Position numbers and translations under genes: made by a program. A stretch of DNA of 38,420 nt, from NCBI GenBank assembly GCA_944372575.1, contig CALVZS010000034.1:1-38420 (forward strand), read 5' to 3'. Shown in pieces: positions 23,660 through 31,394 of this stretch (the stretch's first letter is position 1; every line of letters begins with the position of its first letter). This stretch comes from an uncultured Clostridia bacterium. GTDB taxonomy: Bacteria; Bacillota; Clostridia; Christensenellales; Borkfalkiaceae. Under the pieces are notes generated by a model. That model made no database searches. It saw only the letters and a program-made list of their open reading frames with translations, and was not told where the DNA came from.

Positions 23660-24697
23660 ATGAAAAAGAGATGGTTTGCATTGTTTGCCGCGACGCTCAT
23701 GGTTCTGTCGCTCATCGGGTTTGCGGCGTGCACGCAGGAGCCGGCGTCCGGAGAGGACTCCGATCCGACGACGCAGCTGCCCAACCGCGGAGACGGTGCG
23801 CAGGAAGAGGGCGGTGAGGGAGAGACGCAGCAGCCGGCCGCCGATATCGAGATCGGAACAGCGCAGGAACTGATCGACTGGGCGGCGCGCGTGAACGCGG
23901 GAGAGGATTTCAGCGGACAGCTTTTGCGGCTGACGGCGGATATCGATCTTTCCGCTCAGGCGTGGACGCCCGTTGATTCCGTCTCCTCCAATCTCTCCGG
24001 ATTCACGTTTGACGGCGGCGGATACACCATTGAAAATATGACGGTCGTCAAGGCGGCAAGTTCCTCTTCGGGACTGGCACAGAACGATCCGGATGCGGAC
24101 GATGCCGGCTTCTTCGGCCAGATCATCGGGTGTTCGATGGAGGTCAGGGACGTCACGTTTTCCAACGCGTCCGTCAGCGGAAGGTATGCCGTCGGCGTCC
24201 TTGTCGGCTGGCTGCAGAACTCGGGCATGACGCTTGAGCGGGTGAGCATCGAGAACAGTACGGTGACGGCAAAGAAGTGGTTCGGCGGATTTTTCGGCTG
24301 CGTCGAGGGGTCGGGCAAGACCATCCGGGCAACGAACATCTCCCTGCTCAATTCCACGGTCTCCGAATATGACGCCTCCGATACGGCGATCCGCTGCGGA
24401 GGAGTCGCGGGGTATTCGCGCTATATCGGGTATGACATCCAGGGCGGTACCATCTCGGGCAACACGCTGCGGGCATATCATTCCGTAGCATCCGTCCTCG
24501 GCACCATTACGATCGCCGACGTGGAATCGGTGACGATCTCCGGCATGACGATCACGGACAATGCGATCTACGGGCATTCGCGCGCGAACTACCTGCACGC
24601 AGTCCTCAATACGGACGACTGGTCATATACGGGCAGGGATAATTTCCTGCGCGGCAATACCGTCTCCGGCAATACGCTGCAGACGGACGGCGAATAA
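23660..24697 (+). CDS. Beta-helix lipoprotein (GLUG/parallel beta-helix type)
   Basis: The ATG at 23660, six bases behind GGGAGG, is preferred over the GTG at 23654. The 345-residue protein has a lipoprotein signal (GFAAC, Cys 24), an acidic Glu/Gln/Pro-rich linker (about 26-65), and then a right-handed parallel beta-helix-like domain. LLRLTADIDLSAQAWTPV and FTFDGGGYTIENM are the opening of GLUG/beta-helix surface domains, followed by rungs such as VRDVTFSNASVSGRYAVGVLVG and LERVSIENSTVTAKKWFGGFFG. It is anchored on the outer face of the membrane. A glycan-binding or polysaccharide-lyase-like role is suggested by the operon, but no catalytic residues can be identified. It lies between the regulator and the solute-binding protein. 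Confidence 0.75.
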   Translation: MKKRWFALFAATLMVLSLIGFAACTQEPASGEDSDPTTQLPNRGDGAQEEGGEGETQQPAADIEIGTAQELIDWAARVNAGEDFSGQLLRLTADIDLSAQAWTPVDSVSSNLSGFTFDGGGYTIENMTVVKAASSSSGLAQNDPDADDAGFFGQIIGCSMEVRDVTFSNASVSGRYAVGVLVGWLQNSGMTLERVSIENSTVTAKKWFGGFFGCVEGSGKTIRATNISLLNSTVSEYDASDTAIRCGGVAGYSRYIGYDIQGGTISGNTLRAYHSVASVLGTITIADVESVTISGMTITDNAIYGHSRANYLHAVLNTDDWSYTGRDNFLRGNTVSGNTLQTDGE

Positions 24698-24701
24698 ACA
24701 C

Positions 24702-24720
24702 TGCGCCGCTCCCCGGCGCA
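24702..24720 (+). other. Intercistronic hairpin before the solute-binding protein gene
   Basis: TGCGCCG (24702-24708) pairs with CGGCGCA (24714-24720), loop CTCCC, followed by A's, not T's, so it is not a terminator for this strand. It may protect or define the 5' end of a processed message for the abundant solute-binding protein. Confidence 0.5.
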
Positions 24721-24746
24721 AAAAAATAATCAGCAAGAGGTGAAAG

Positions 24747-26477
24747 ATGAAAAGAAAAGGAAGAATCATGACTTCGGCAGCGGGTCTTGCCCTCTGCGCG
24801 GCAATGACGATCGGGCTTGCGGCCTGCAACGGCGGGGGCGGGCTCGGCAACCGCGGATCGAACATCACGCTCAAGGTATGGCTCTCCACCGATGCCTATT
24901 CGCGCAGCACGCTGCTCGAGATGGAGAATTATTTCAACGAGAACGTGGCGGACGGCTTCCGCATCCGCATCACGCAGCAGTCCTCCGGCTTCCAGTCCTC
25001 GCTCGCATCCCAGCTGAGCAACGGCAGCGTGGACGTGGTGGAGGTTACCGATCAGTATGCAAAGCAATATATCATCCCGGGATACCTTCTTTCGCTCGAC
25101 GGATACGTGGAAGACGGCACGGTCGACATCTCCGGCATGACGGAGAGTTCGGTCAACCGTTTCCGCCTGAATGCCTCTACGGGCGAGGTAGGGCAGGCGC
25201 AGCCGCTCTACGCCGTTCCGAAGGACAATCAGCCCGTTGCAATGTACTACAATGTTACTGCCATGAAGGAGCTCGGCGTCAATATCATCTCCGTTCCGGA
25301 GGAGGAGCTGGATGCGTACAATGCGGCAAACGGCACTTCCTATCTGCCGCACGGCTTCTATGAATACGAGACCGATCCCACGAACGGTTCTCTGCAGTCG
25401 TCCACGCTCGGCGGCGTCTCTGCATACCGCGTATTCAACGACTGCATCCCCATGAACTGGGAAGAACTTGTCACGCTGAGCCGCTATTTCACGGACGAAT
25501 CGTCCTCGGTGACGTACGGCTACTATTCGGAGTGGTGGTTCAACTACGGCTGGTCGGTAGGGGGCGACTGCCTGGAAAACGGTGCGGACGGCAATCTGAA
25601 GTTTACCCTCTGCGACGATACGCCCAACTACCTCGTGACGCAGGCGACGCAGGTCAACGGCACGCAGTACGAAGCGGGCGATCTGCTCTCCTATGTCGAC
25701 AGACAGTATGCTGAGGAAAACAACCTCACGGACGGGCTCTATGAGCTGCCCAGCCAGTACGACGCATTCGCCGAGTTCTGCGCGCTCAGCCAGATCAGGG
25801 GCGTCAACGTGACAGATGACGGCAGCGTGGTCGGGTACGGCATTTCGCCCAACCCCACGCGCCTTGGAAATACGTCGCGTTCCGCAGTGCTTACGACGCA
25901 GCTCGCCGCACTCGTTGCCAGCGGCCCGGACGATATGGCGGCGCTGCAGGAGACGATGGCGGCGCGCGAACTGGAGTGGGGGATCGCCCCGCTCGCGCAG
26001 TACCGCGAGTACAATGAGGACGGCACGCTCAAGACGGTGGACGGCACGCCCGTCGTGGGGCTTGCGACGTCGCACAACCTGCAGTGCGCGCTTGCGATCT
26101 GCGCACAGACCGAATATCCCGACGAGTGCGCACAGTTCATCGGCTGGTGGACGAGCGAAGAGGCGCAGACCATGCTCCTCTCGACGGGTACGCGCGTGAG
26201 CTGCCTCACCGCGCTCAACGCGTGCGATGAAGCGCAGGAGACCATGGGCGAAGCAATGGGTTGCGACAACGTATATGCGCTCACGCTTGCGGCACGCGGA
26301 TCCATGCAGGGCGACTGGTCGTATGTGGAGGACGGCAACTGGGTCACAAATTGGGCAAACGACCTCAATACCAACGTGCGCAACGGCGTCAAGACCATCG
26401 ATGCTTTCTGGCGCGATTGGGAGAGCGTGACGAATACCTATCTGGCAGAACACTATACGACGCAGAAGTACAGGTAA
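24747..26477 (+). CDS. ABC sugar transporter solute-binding lipoprotein
   Basis: A 576-residue type 1 extracellular solute-binding protein, long for the family (usually 400-450, some oligosaccharide binders 500-570). The lipobox is LAACN (Cys 27). NITLKVWLSTDAYSRSTLLEMENYFNE is the usual first beta-alpha unit, QPVAMYYNVTAMKELGV and IPMNWEELVTLSRYFTD are typical hinge and 'MNWEE' regions, and CAQFIGWWTSEEAQTMLLSTGTRVSCL is the conserved C-terminal lobe. It captures an oligosaccharide outside the cell and delivers it to the two permeases that follow ten bases later. AGAGGTG precedes the ATG. The large size and the neighbouring GH43 and SGNH enzymes suggest a branched or longer plant oligosaccharide. 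Confidence 0.93.
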   Translation: MKRKGRIMTSAAGLALCAAMTIGLAACNGGGGLGNRGSNITLKVWLSTDAYSRSTLLEMENYFNENVADGFRIRITQQSSGFQSSLASQLSNGSVDVVEVTDQYAKQYIIPGYLLSLDGYVEDGTVDISGMTESSVNRFRLNASTGEVGQAQPLYAVPKDNQPVAMYYNVTAMKELGVNIISVPEEELDAYNAANGTSYLPHGFYEYETDPTNGSLQSSTLGGVSAYRVFNDCIPMNWEELVTLSRYFTDESSSVTYGYYSEWWFNYGWSVGGDCLENGADGNLKFTLCDDTPNYLVTQATQVNGTQYEAGDLLSYVDRQYAEENNLTDGLYELPSQYDAFAEFCALSQIRGVNVTDDGSVVGYGISPNPTRLGNTSRSAVLTTQLAALVASGPDDMAALQETMAARELEWGIAPLAQYREYNEDGTLKTVDGTPVVGLATSHNLQCALAICAQTEYPDECAQFIGWWTSEEAQTMLLSTGTRVSCLTALNACDEAQETMGEAMGCDNVYALTLAARGSMQGDWSYVEDGNWVTNWANDLNTNVRNGVKTIDAFWRDWESVTNTYLAEHYTTQKYR

Positions 26478-26487
26478 GGGAGCGCCT

Positions 26488-27453
26488 ATGACGGAAGTCG
26501 CAAGGAAATCGCACAAGAGAAGCCGGCTGAACAATCAGTGGGAGGGCTACATCTATGCGGGGATTCCGCTGCTCGGCTTTGCGCTGTTCAGTCTCGTTCC
26601 CGCGGTGATCAGTCTGGTCATCTGCTTCGGCGACATGGTGGGGTACAACCTCTCGACGTTTGAATTTGCCGGGCTGCACAATTTTGTCGATGTTTTGACC
26701 GATCAAAATTTCTGGCACGCGCTCGGCGTGAGTTTTTACGCCACTCTCAGCCAGATCCTGGCGCTGCTCGTCGCCATCATCGTCGCGGTCTTTCTCAACC
26801 GCGACGTCAGAGGGAGCAAGTTCCTCTCCGTGATTTACTTCATCCCGTACATCTGCTCCTCCGTCGCGACGTCGCTCATGTGGCAGCGGATGTTCAATCC
26901 CGACTACGGCGTCGTCAACGCCCTGCTCAAGGCGATCTTCGGGGAGCGGTACGGGGAGATCCTGTTCGGAATTGAGCCGATCGGCGGCGTATATCTGGAC
27001 GTCAACTGGTTCAATGAGCCCGATCTCTTCATGCCCATGCTCATTATCATCATGGCGTGGTCGTCTGCGGGATACGGTATCGTGGTGCTGGGCGCGGCGC
27101 TCGTCTCGGTGGACGAGGTGCTCTACGAGGCGGCAAAGCTGGACGGGGCGGGGAGCGTACGGCAGTTTTTCTCCGTTACGCTGCCGCAGATCACGCCGAC
27201 GGTCTATTTCCTGCTCATGCTGGGACTTGTGAACGGCCTGCAGACGTTTGACATCGCAATGATCTTTGTCGGGGATGCGTGGTCGGGATACGGCCCGGAC
27301 AACATGGGCATGACGCTCATGCTCTACATCTACCGGCAGAGCCCGCTGCATATGCCCTATGCGAGCGTGATGAGCTGGCTGCTCTTCCTTGTGATCTTTG
27401 CGGTGCAGAAACTCAACGAACTTCTTTCCAAGAGGTGGGTGTTCAATGGCTGA
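26488..27453 (+). CDS. ABC sugar transporter permease 1 (MalF/UgpA type)
   Basis: A 321-residue permease with six hydrophobic helices and the cytoplasmic EAA loop EAAKLDGAGSVRQFFSVTLPQITP from residue 214, the contact for the ATPase. It belongs to the carbohydrate-uptake CUT1 group. It forms a heterodimer with the permease encoded by the next gene, whose start it overlaps by eight bases (27446-27453). No ATPase gene is present in this locus; in many Firmicutes one shared ATPase (MsmX/MsmK type) encoded elsewhere serves several such importers. Confidence 0.94.
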   Translation: MTEVARKSHKRSRLNNQWEGYIYAGIPLLGFALFSLVPAVISLVICFGDMVGYNLSTFEFAGLHNFVDVLTDQNFWHALGVSFYATLSQILALLVAIIVAVFLNRDVRGSKFLSVIYFIPYICSSVATSLMWQRMFNPDYGVVNALLKAIFGERYGEILFGIEPIGGVYLDVNWFNEPDLFMPMLIIIMAWSSAGYGIVVLGAALVSVDEVLYEAAKLDGAGSVRQFFSVTLPQITPTVYFLLMLGLVNGLQTFDIAMIFVGDAWSGYGPDNMGMTLMLYIYRQSPLHMPYASVMSWLLFLVIFAVQKLNELLSKRWVFNG

Positions 27454-28372
27454 CATGACTTCTGCAAGGAAAAAGAGGGGCTCCGCGAGACATTTGCGCA
27501 AGGGCGATCTGTTTGGCGACATCGTCACCTATGTGGTGCTCATCTTCTACGCCGTGATCCAGATGTTTCCCTTTGCTATCATTTTGCTCACGGCCCTTTC
27601 AAAACAGACATTTCTCATCGAAGCGCTTGGGTTCCGCGTTCCCGGTTTTTCGGACATGACGTTCGATAACTTCGTGGAAGCGGTCACCTCCGACGTCGCG
27701 TACATCTATATCAACGGTCAGCCCGTCAACTCTCTGCTGCTCGGGTTCTGGAACACGCTCTGGCAGACGCTGCCCACGACGGTCATCGGGCTGTTCGTCT
27801 CCGGGCTCGCCGGGTATGCCTACGCAAAACTCAATTTCCGCGGCAAGGGCATCATGTACGCGATCCAGGTCGCCATCATCGCCCTGCCCCTGGCAACGCT
27901 CACGATGCCGTCCTATCTCTTCTACTATACGATCGGCTGGACGGACACCGCCCTTCCCGTTGTGATCCCGGGGATGTTCGGCAGTGCGGTAACAGTGTTC
28001 TATCTCACGCAGTTCTTCCGGACGCTGCCGACGGAGATCGTGGAGGCGGCGCGCATCGACGGAATGGGGAGCTTCGGCATCTACGTACGCATCATTCTTC
28101 CGCTCTCTGTTCCCGCGGTCGTTGCCCAGGGCGTGCTGTCGTTCGTGGGCGGGTACAACAACTTCCTGGGCGCGCTGCTCTATATCACGGACGAGACGCT
28201 CTATCCTTTGCAGCGTGCGCTCTATTTCATCAACGGCTGTTACGATGATTTCAGCATGGCGGGCGTCATCTGCGCATCCACGCTGATCGCGATGCTTCCG
28301 CTCATCATCATCTACATCATCGGCCGCAAGCAATTCCGGGTCGGGATAGCGAGCGGAGCGGTCAAGGCATAG
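27446..28372 (+). CDS. ABC sugar transporter permease 2 (MalG/UgpE type)
   Basis: A 308-residue CUT1 permease. The start at 27446 (MADMTSARKKRGS) is chosen because AGAGGTGG precedes it; the longer frame from 27398 lies inside the previous gene. Six hydrophobic helices and the EAA loop EAARIDGMGSFGIYVRIILPLSVP from residue 200 identify it. The N-terminal part contains the usual external loop (FLIEALGFRVPGFSDMTFDNFVEAV). It completes the importer with the solute-binding protein and permease 1, and is followed after ten bases by the SGNH-hydrolase lipoprotein gene. Confidence 0.94.
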   Translation: MADMTSARKKRGSARHLRKGDLFGDIVTYVVLIFYAVIQMFPFAIILLTALSKQTFLIEALGFRVPGFSDMTFDNFVEAVTSDVAYIYINGQPVNSLLLGFWNTLWQTLPTTVIGLFVSGLAGYAYAKLNFRGKGIMYAIQVAIIALPLATLTMPSYLFYYTIGWTDTALPVVIPGMFGSAVTVFYLTQFFRTLPTEIVEAARIDGMGSFGIYVRIILPLSVPAVVAQGVLSFVGGYNNFLGALLYITDETLYPLQRALYFINGCYDDFSMAGVICASTLIAMLPLIIIYIIGRKQFRVGIASGAVKA

Positions 28373-28382
28373 GGGACGCGGG

Positions 28383-29603
28383 ATGCGAAAGATTGTCGGA
28401 CTCATCCTGGCTGCGGTGAGCGCGCTCTCTCTGTGCGCCTGCAGCACGCCCTCCGAACAGACCGATCCCGTTCCTGTCTCAATCGCGGCGTCCGGCGCCA
28501 GGACGGAATTTTCGGTCGGCGAACGCTTTTCCATGATGGGTCTGACCGTTTCGGTGCAGCTCTCCGACGGAGGCAGCTATACGGCGGAGCCGTCGCAGTA
28601 CCGCTGTGACTCCTCCTCGTTCGATTCGTCTGCGGCCGGGACATATCCCATCACGGTGACGCTCATCGGGTATGACATTTCTGACGTTTACAGCGTCTTT
28701 GTGAAGGATGACGGCGTGCAGGAAGAGAAATTTGTGATCGGGGACGTGTCGGCGTGGCTGGACAGCGCGCCCTCCGATTTCGTGGCGCTCTATGAAGGGC
28801 AGCCTGTGCGGGCCGATGCGATCGAATACCGTTATGATGAAGGGGCGCTGCGCATCGATGCGCAGACATGCAGGGTGACTGCGCTGGAAGAGGGAACGTT
28901 TTCGGTGGAGGCCGCGTACGGCAGCGAGCAGACGGTGTTTGAAGTGACGTGTTATCCGGCGGCCGATATGACGTCGGGCAGATACGATACCTCCGACTAC
29001 GACGGCTATCTTGCGCAGCTCGCCGCCCGCTGGACGGAAGAGGGCAGTACACAGACGACCGTCTTTCTCGGGGATTCCTTCTTTGATACACGTTATTTCT
29101 GGACAGATTTCTATGCGACGTATGCGGGGAAGGATGCGCTCTGCTTCGGGATCAGTTCGACCACGACGTATGACTGGGAAAAGATCCTCTCGCGCGATCT
29201 GATCTTCGGGGAGGCCGCCCCGAAAAATATTGTCATACATCTCGGCACAAACAATCTGTACGACGATCTGCAGAGCGCGGAAGGCACCGTGCGCGATCTT
29301 CAGCGGCTGTTCCATCTGATACGGGAACGGTATCCGGATACGGGGCTGTACTATTTCGGCATCTCCATCCGCAGTTACGACCCCGTCAAGATCGCCGCGA
29401 CACGCGAGGTGAATGCGCAGATCATGGAATGGTGCAGGGTGCGCGATTGGATCGTCTATCTGGATACACCGCCGCAGCTCACGGCGGACAAACTCAGGGA
29501 TGGCGTTCATCCCAAATTGGAATGGTACTCTGTCTTTATCGGCGCGTTGAACGCGGCGGGCATTTCCATCAGTTCGTCCGGACAGGATGCGCAGGGTGCA
29601 TAA
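28383..29603 (+). CDS. SGNH/GDSL hydrolase lipoprotein with Ig-like module
   Basis: A 406-residue lipoprotein (lipobox LCAC, Cys 20). About 40-110 is a bacterial Ig-like module (FSVGERFSMMGLTVSVQLSDGG to AGTYPITVTLIGYD); about 120-205 looks like a second beta module. The C-terminal 200 residues are an SGNH hydrolase: block I GDS at 230-232 (nucleophile Ser 232), block III GTNN at 288-291, block V DGVHP at 373-377 (Asp 373, His 376). Such enzymes are often carbohydrate esterases, so removal of acetyl or feruloyl groups from the glycan handled by the locus is a reasonable inference. It is exposed on the cell surface and precedes the GH43 gene by 30 bases. Confidence 0.86.
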   Translation: MRKIVGLILAAVSALSLCACSTPSEQTDPVPVSIAASGARTEFSVGERFSMMGLTVSVQLSDGGSYTAEPSQYRCDSSSFDSSAAGTYPITVTLIGYDISDVYSVFVKDDGVQEEKFVIGDVSAWLDSAPSDFVALYEGQPVRADAIEYRYDEGALRIDAQTCRVTALEEGTFSVEAAYGSEQTVFEVTCYPAADMTSGRYDTSDYDGYLAQLAARWTEEGSTQTTVFLGDSFFDTRYFWTDFYATYAGKDALCFGISSTTTYDWEKILSRDLIFGEAAPKNIVIHLGTNNLYDDLQSAEGTVRDLQRLFHLIRERYPDTGLYYFGISIRSYDPVKIAATREVNAQIMEWCRVRDWIVYLDTPPQLTADKLRDGVHPKLEWYSVFIGALNAAGISISSSGQDAQGA

Positions 29604-29633
29604 TAACTTCGGAACAATAAGGAGGAAAAATCC

Positions 29634-31373
29634 ATGAGAAAACAAGTGAAGGCAATTTCAGCGGCAACGCTGGCGGCAGTGTGTCTTGCGGGCGCCCTCT
29701 CCGGATGTTCTCCGGCGGAAACGGTCACCGTATACACCTACCAGGAAGGGGTGCATTACAGCAACCAGATCGAGGAGTCGTCGGACGGCTCGTTCGATAC
29801 CGGGCTGTTTATGCTCAACAACGTCTCGCGTACGATGCCAGATCCCGCAGTTCTCTATGTGGAGGACGAGGACAGCGAGTACAACGGACAGTATTTGCTC
29901 TTCGGCACCGGCTCGACGTATAATTTTACCTGTTACAGCAGCACCGATCTCATCAACTGGACGTATTGTTCGCAGGCGTTTACGCCGCAGTCGTACAGCT
30001 GGGGGACAAGAACGCTCTGGGCGCCCGAAGTTGCATATGACGCGGACAAGGATCTCTATTATCTCTTCTATTCCGCGACCTATCAGGATCTTCTTGACAG
30101 AGGAGAGGCGGACGGATCCTTTGCGGCGTGCGTCCTCAACGTCGCCGTATCCGAATCTCCGGAGGGGCCGTATCTGGAATACAATGAATACGTTCTGCGC
30201 AAGGAGGCGGAGGCAAACGGCACGACCGTCACCGATGCGCAGGTGCAGGAGGCGGTTTCCACGCCCACCTATGACCAGGCGCTCTTCCATGACGCACTGC
30301 CCGAGGACGAGAAGACGGGCAGCTTTATCGCCATCGACCCGTCGCCCTTCGTCGATCCCGTTACGGGAACCAAATATCTTCTGATGGCGCGCGACCGCCA
30401 GGGGGATATCCAGCATTCCTGGATCTACATCGTGGAGATGGAGGACTGGGCAACGCCCAAATATGAGACGCTCACCCGTCTGACTTATGCGGACGATGCC
30501 GGTTATGAGCGTACGGGCAACTCCATCAACGAAGGCCCGCAGATGACCTACAATCCCAACAACGGGAAGTATTATCTGACGTTCTCCGTCAACGACTACG
30601 GCAATGCCACGTACTGCACCGGTCAGGCGGTGGGCGACTCTCCTCTGGGAACGTTCCGCAAGCTGAAGACGGAAGAGGGCGGATTGTTCATCTATTCCGC
30701 AGACAATGAGAACGTCTCCGGCGCGGGACATCATTTCATGCTCACCGTCAACGGGCAGATGTATGCAGTCTATCACCGTCACGTCGATCCCACCGTGGGC
30801 GGCGACAATCGTGCTGTGACGATCGACTCCGTCTCCTGGGTGACGAACAGCGACGGGCTGGAAGTGCTGCATCTGAACGGCTGTTCCACGACGCTGCAGA
30901 TCTCTCCCGTGAGCGAATACCGCAATATCGCGACGGAGGCGGAGGTCTCCGCGTCCGAGGGCGAGAATGTATCCGCACTCAATGACGGGATCGTCCCCAC
31001 GCATCTGACCATCGAGCCGTGGGTCACCGAATATGAGATGAGCGGGGATTCGGCGACGATCACGTTTACGTTTAGTGAGTACCGTACCGTTGCCGGTATC
31101 ATGATCTACAACAGCATCGACTACGACAAGACGTTTGAGCAGATCTCCTCCATCCGTTTTGACTGCCTGATCAACGGGGAGAGCGCCTATGCGGACATCC
31201 TTGATCTTGCGTTCAATTCGTCCTATCTGGAGAACGGCACGACGGTGCCTGCCGCTGCGGCGATCGCGTCGTTTGCGGATATTCAGGTGAAGTCTGTCAT
31301 CATCACGCTCGAACGGATGTACGCCGATCAGGAGATGATCGCCATCGGCGAGATCTACATCCTCGGGAAATAA
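29634..31373 (+). CDS. GH43-family glycosidase lipoprotein
   Basis: A 579-residue lipoprotein (lipobox LSGC, Cys 25) with the five-bladed GH43 propeller. The three catalytic acids are visible: Asp 70 in MPDPAV (base), Asp 235 in IAIDPSPFVDP (pKa modulator) and Glu 300 in SINEGPQM (acid); WAPEV at 129-133 is the family landmark. The last 150 residues (RNIATEAEVSASEGENVSALNDG and onward) look like an F5/8-type or CBM-like beta sandwich. GH43 enzymes are mostly arabinofuranosidases, xylosidases or arabinanases; the exact specificity cannot be read here. AAGGAGGAAAAAT precedes the ATG. It should trim side chains or ends outside the cell before uptake. Confidence 0.92.
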   Translation: MRKQVKAISAATLAAVCLAGALSGCSPAETVTVYTYQEGVHYSNQIEESSDGSFDTGLFMLNNVSRTMPDPAVLYVEDEDSEYNGQYLLFGTGSTYNFTCYSSTDLINWTYCSQAFTPQSYSWGTRTLWAPEVAYDADKDLYYLFYSATYQDLLDRGEADGSFAACVLNVAVSESPEGPYLEYNEYVLRKEAEANGTTVTDAQVQEAVSTPTYDQALFHDALPEDEKTGSFIAIDPSPFVDPVTGTKYLLMARDRQGDIQHSWIYIVEMEDWATPKYETLTRLTYADDAGYERTGNSINEGPQMTYNPNNGKYYLTFSVNDYGNATYCTGQAVGDSPLGTFRKLKTEEGGLFIYSADNENVSGAGHHFMLTVNGQMYAVYHRHVDPTVGGDNRAVTIDSVSWVTNSDGLEVLHLNGCSTTLQISPVSEYRNIATEAEVSASEGENVSALNDGIVPTHLTIEPWVTEYEMSGDSATITFTFSEYRTVAGIMIYNSIDYDKTFEQISSIRFDCLINGESAYADILDLAFNSSYLENGTTVPAAAAIASFADIQVKSVIITLERMYADQEMIAIGEIYILGK

Positions 31374-31394
31374 AGAAGCGATAAGGAGGAAAAT

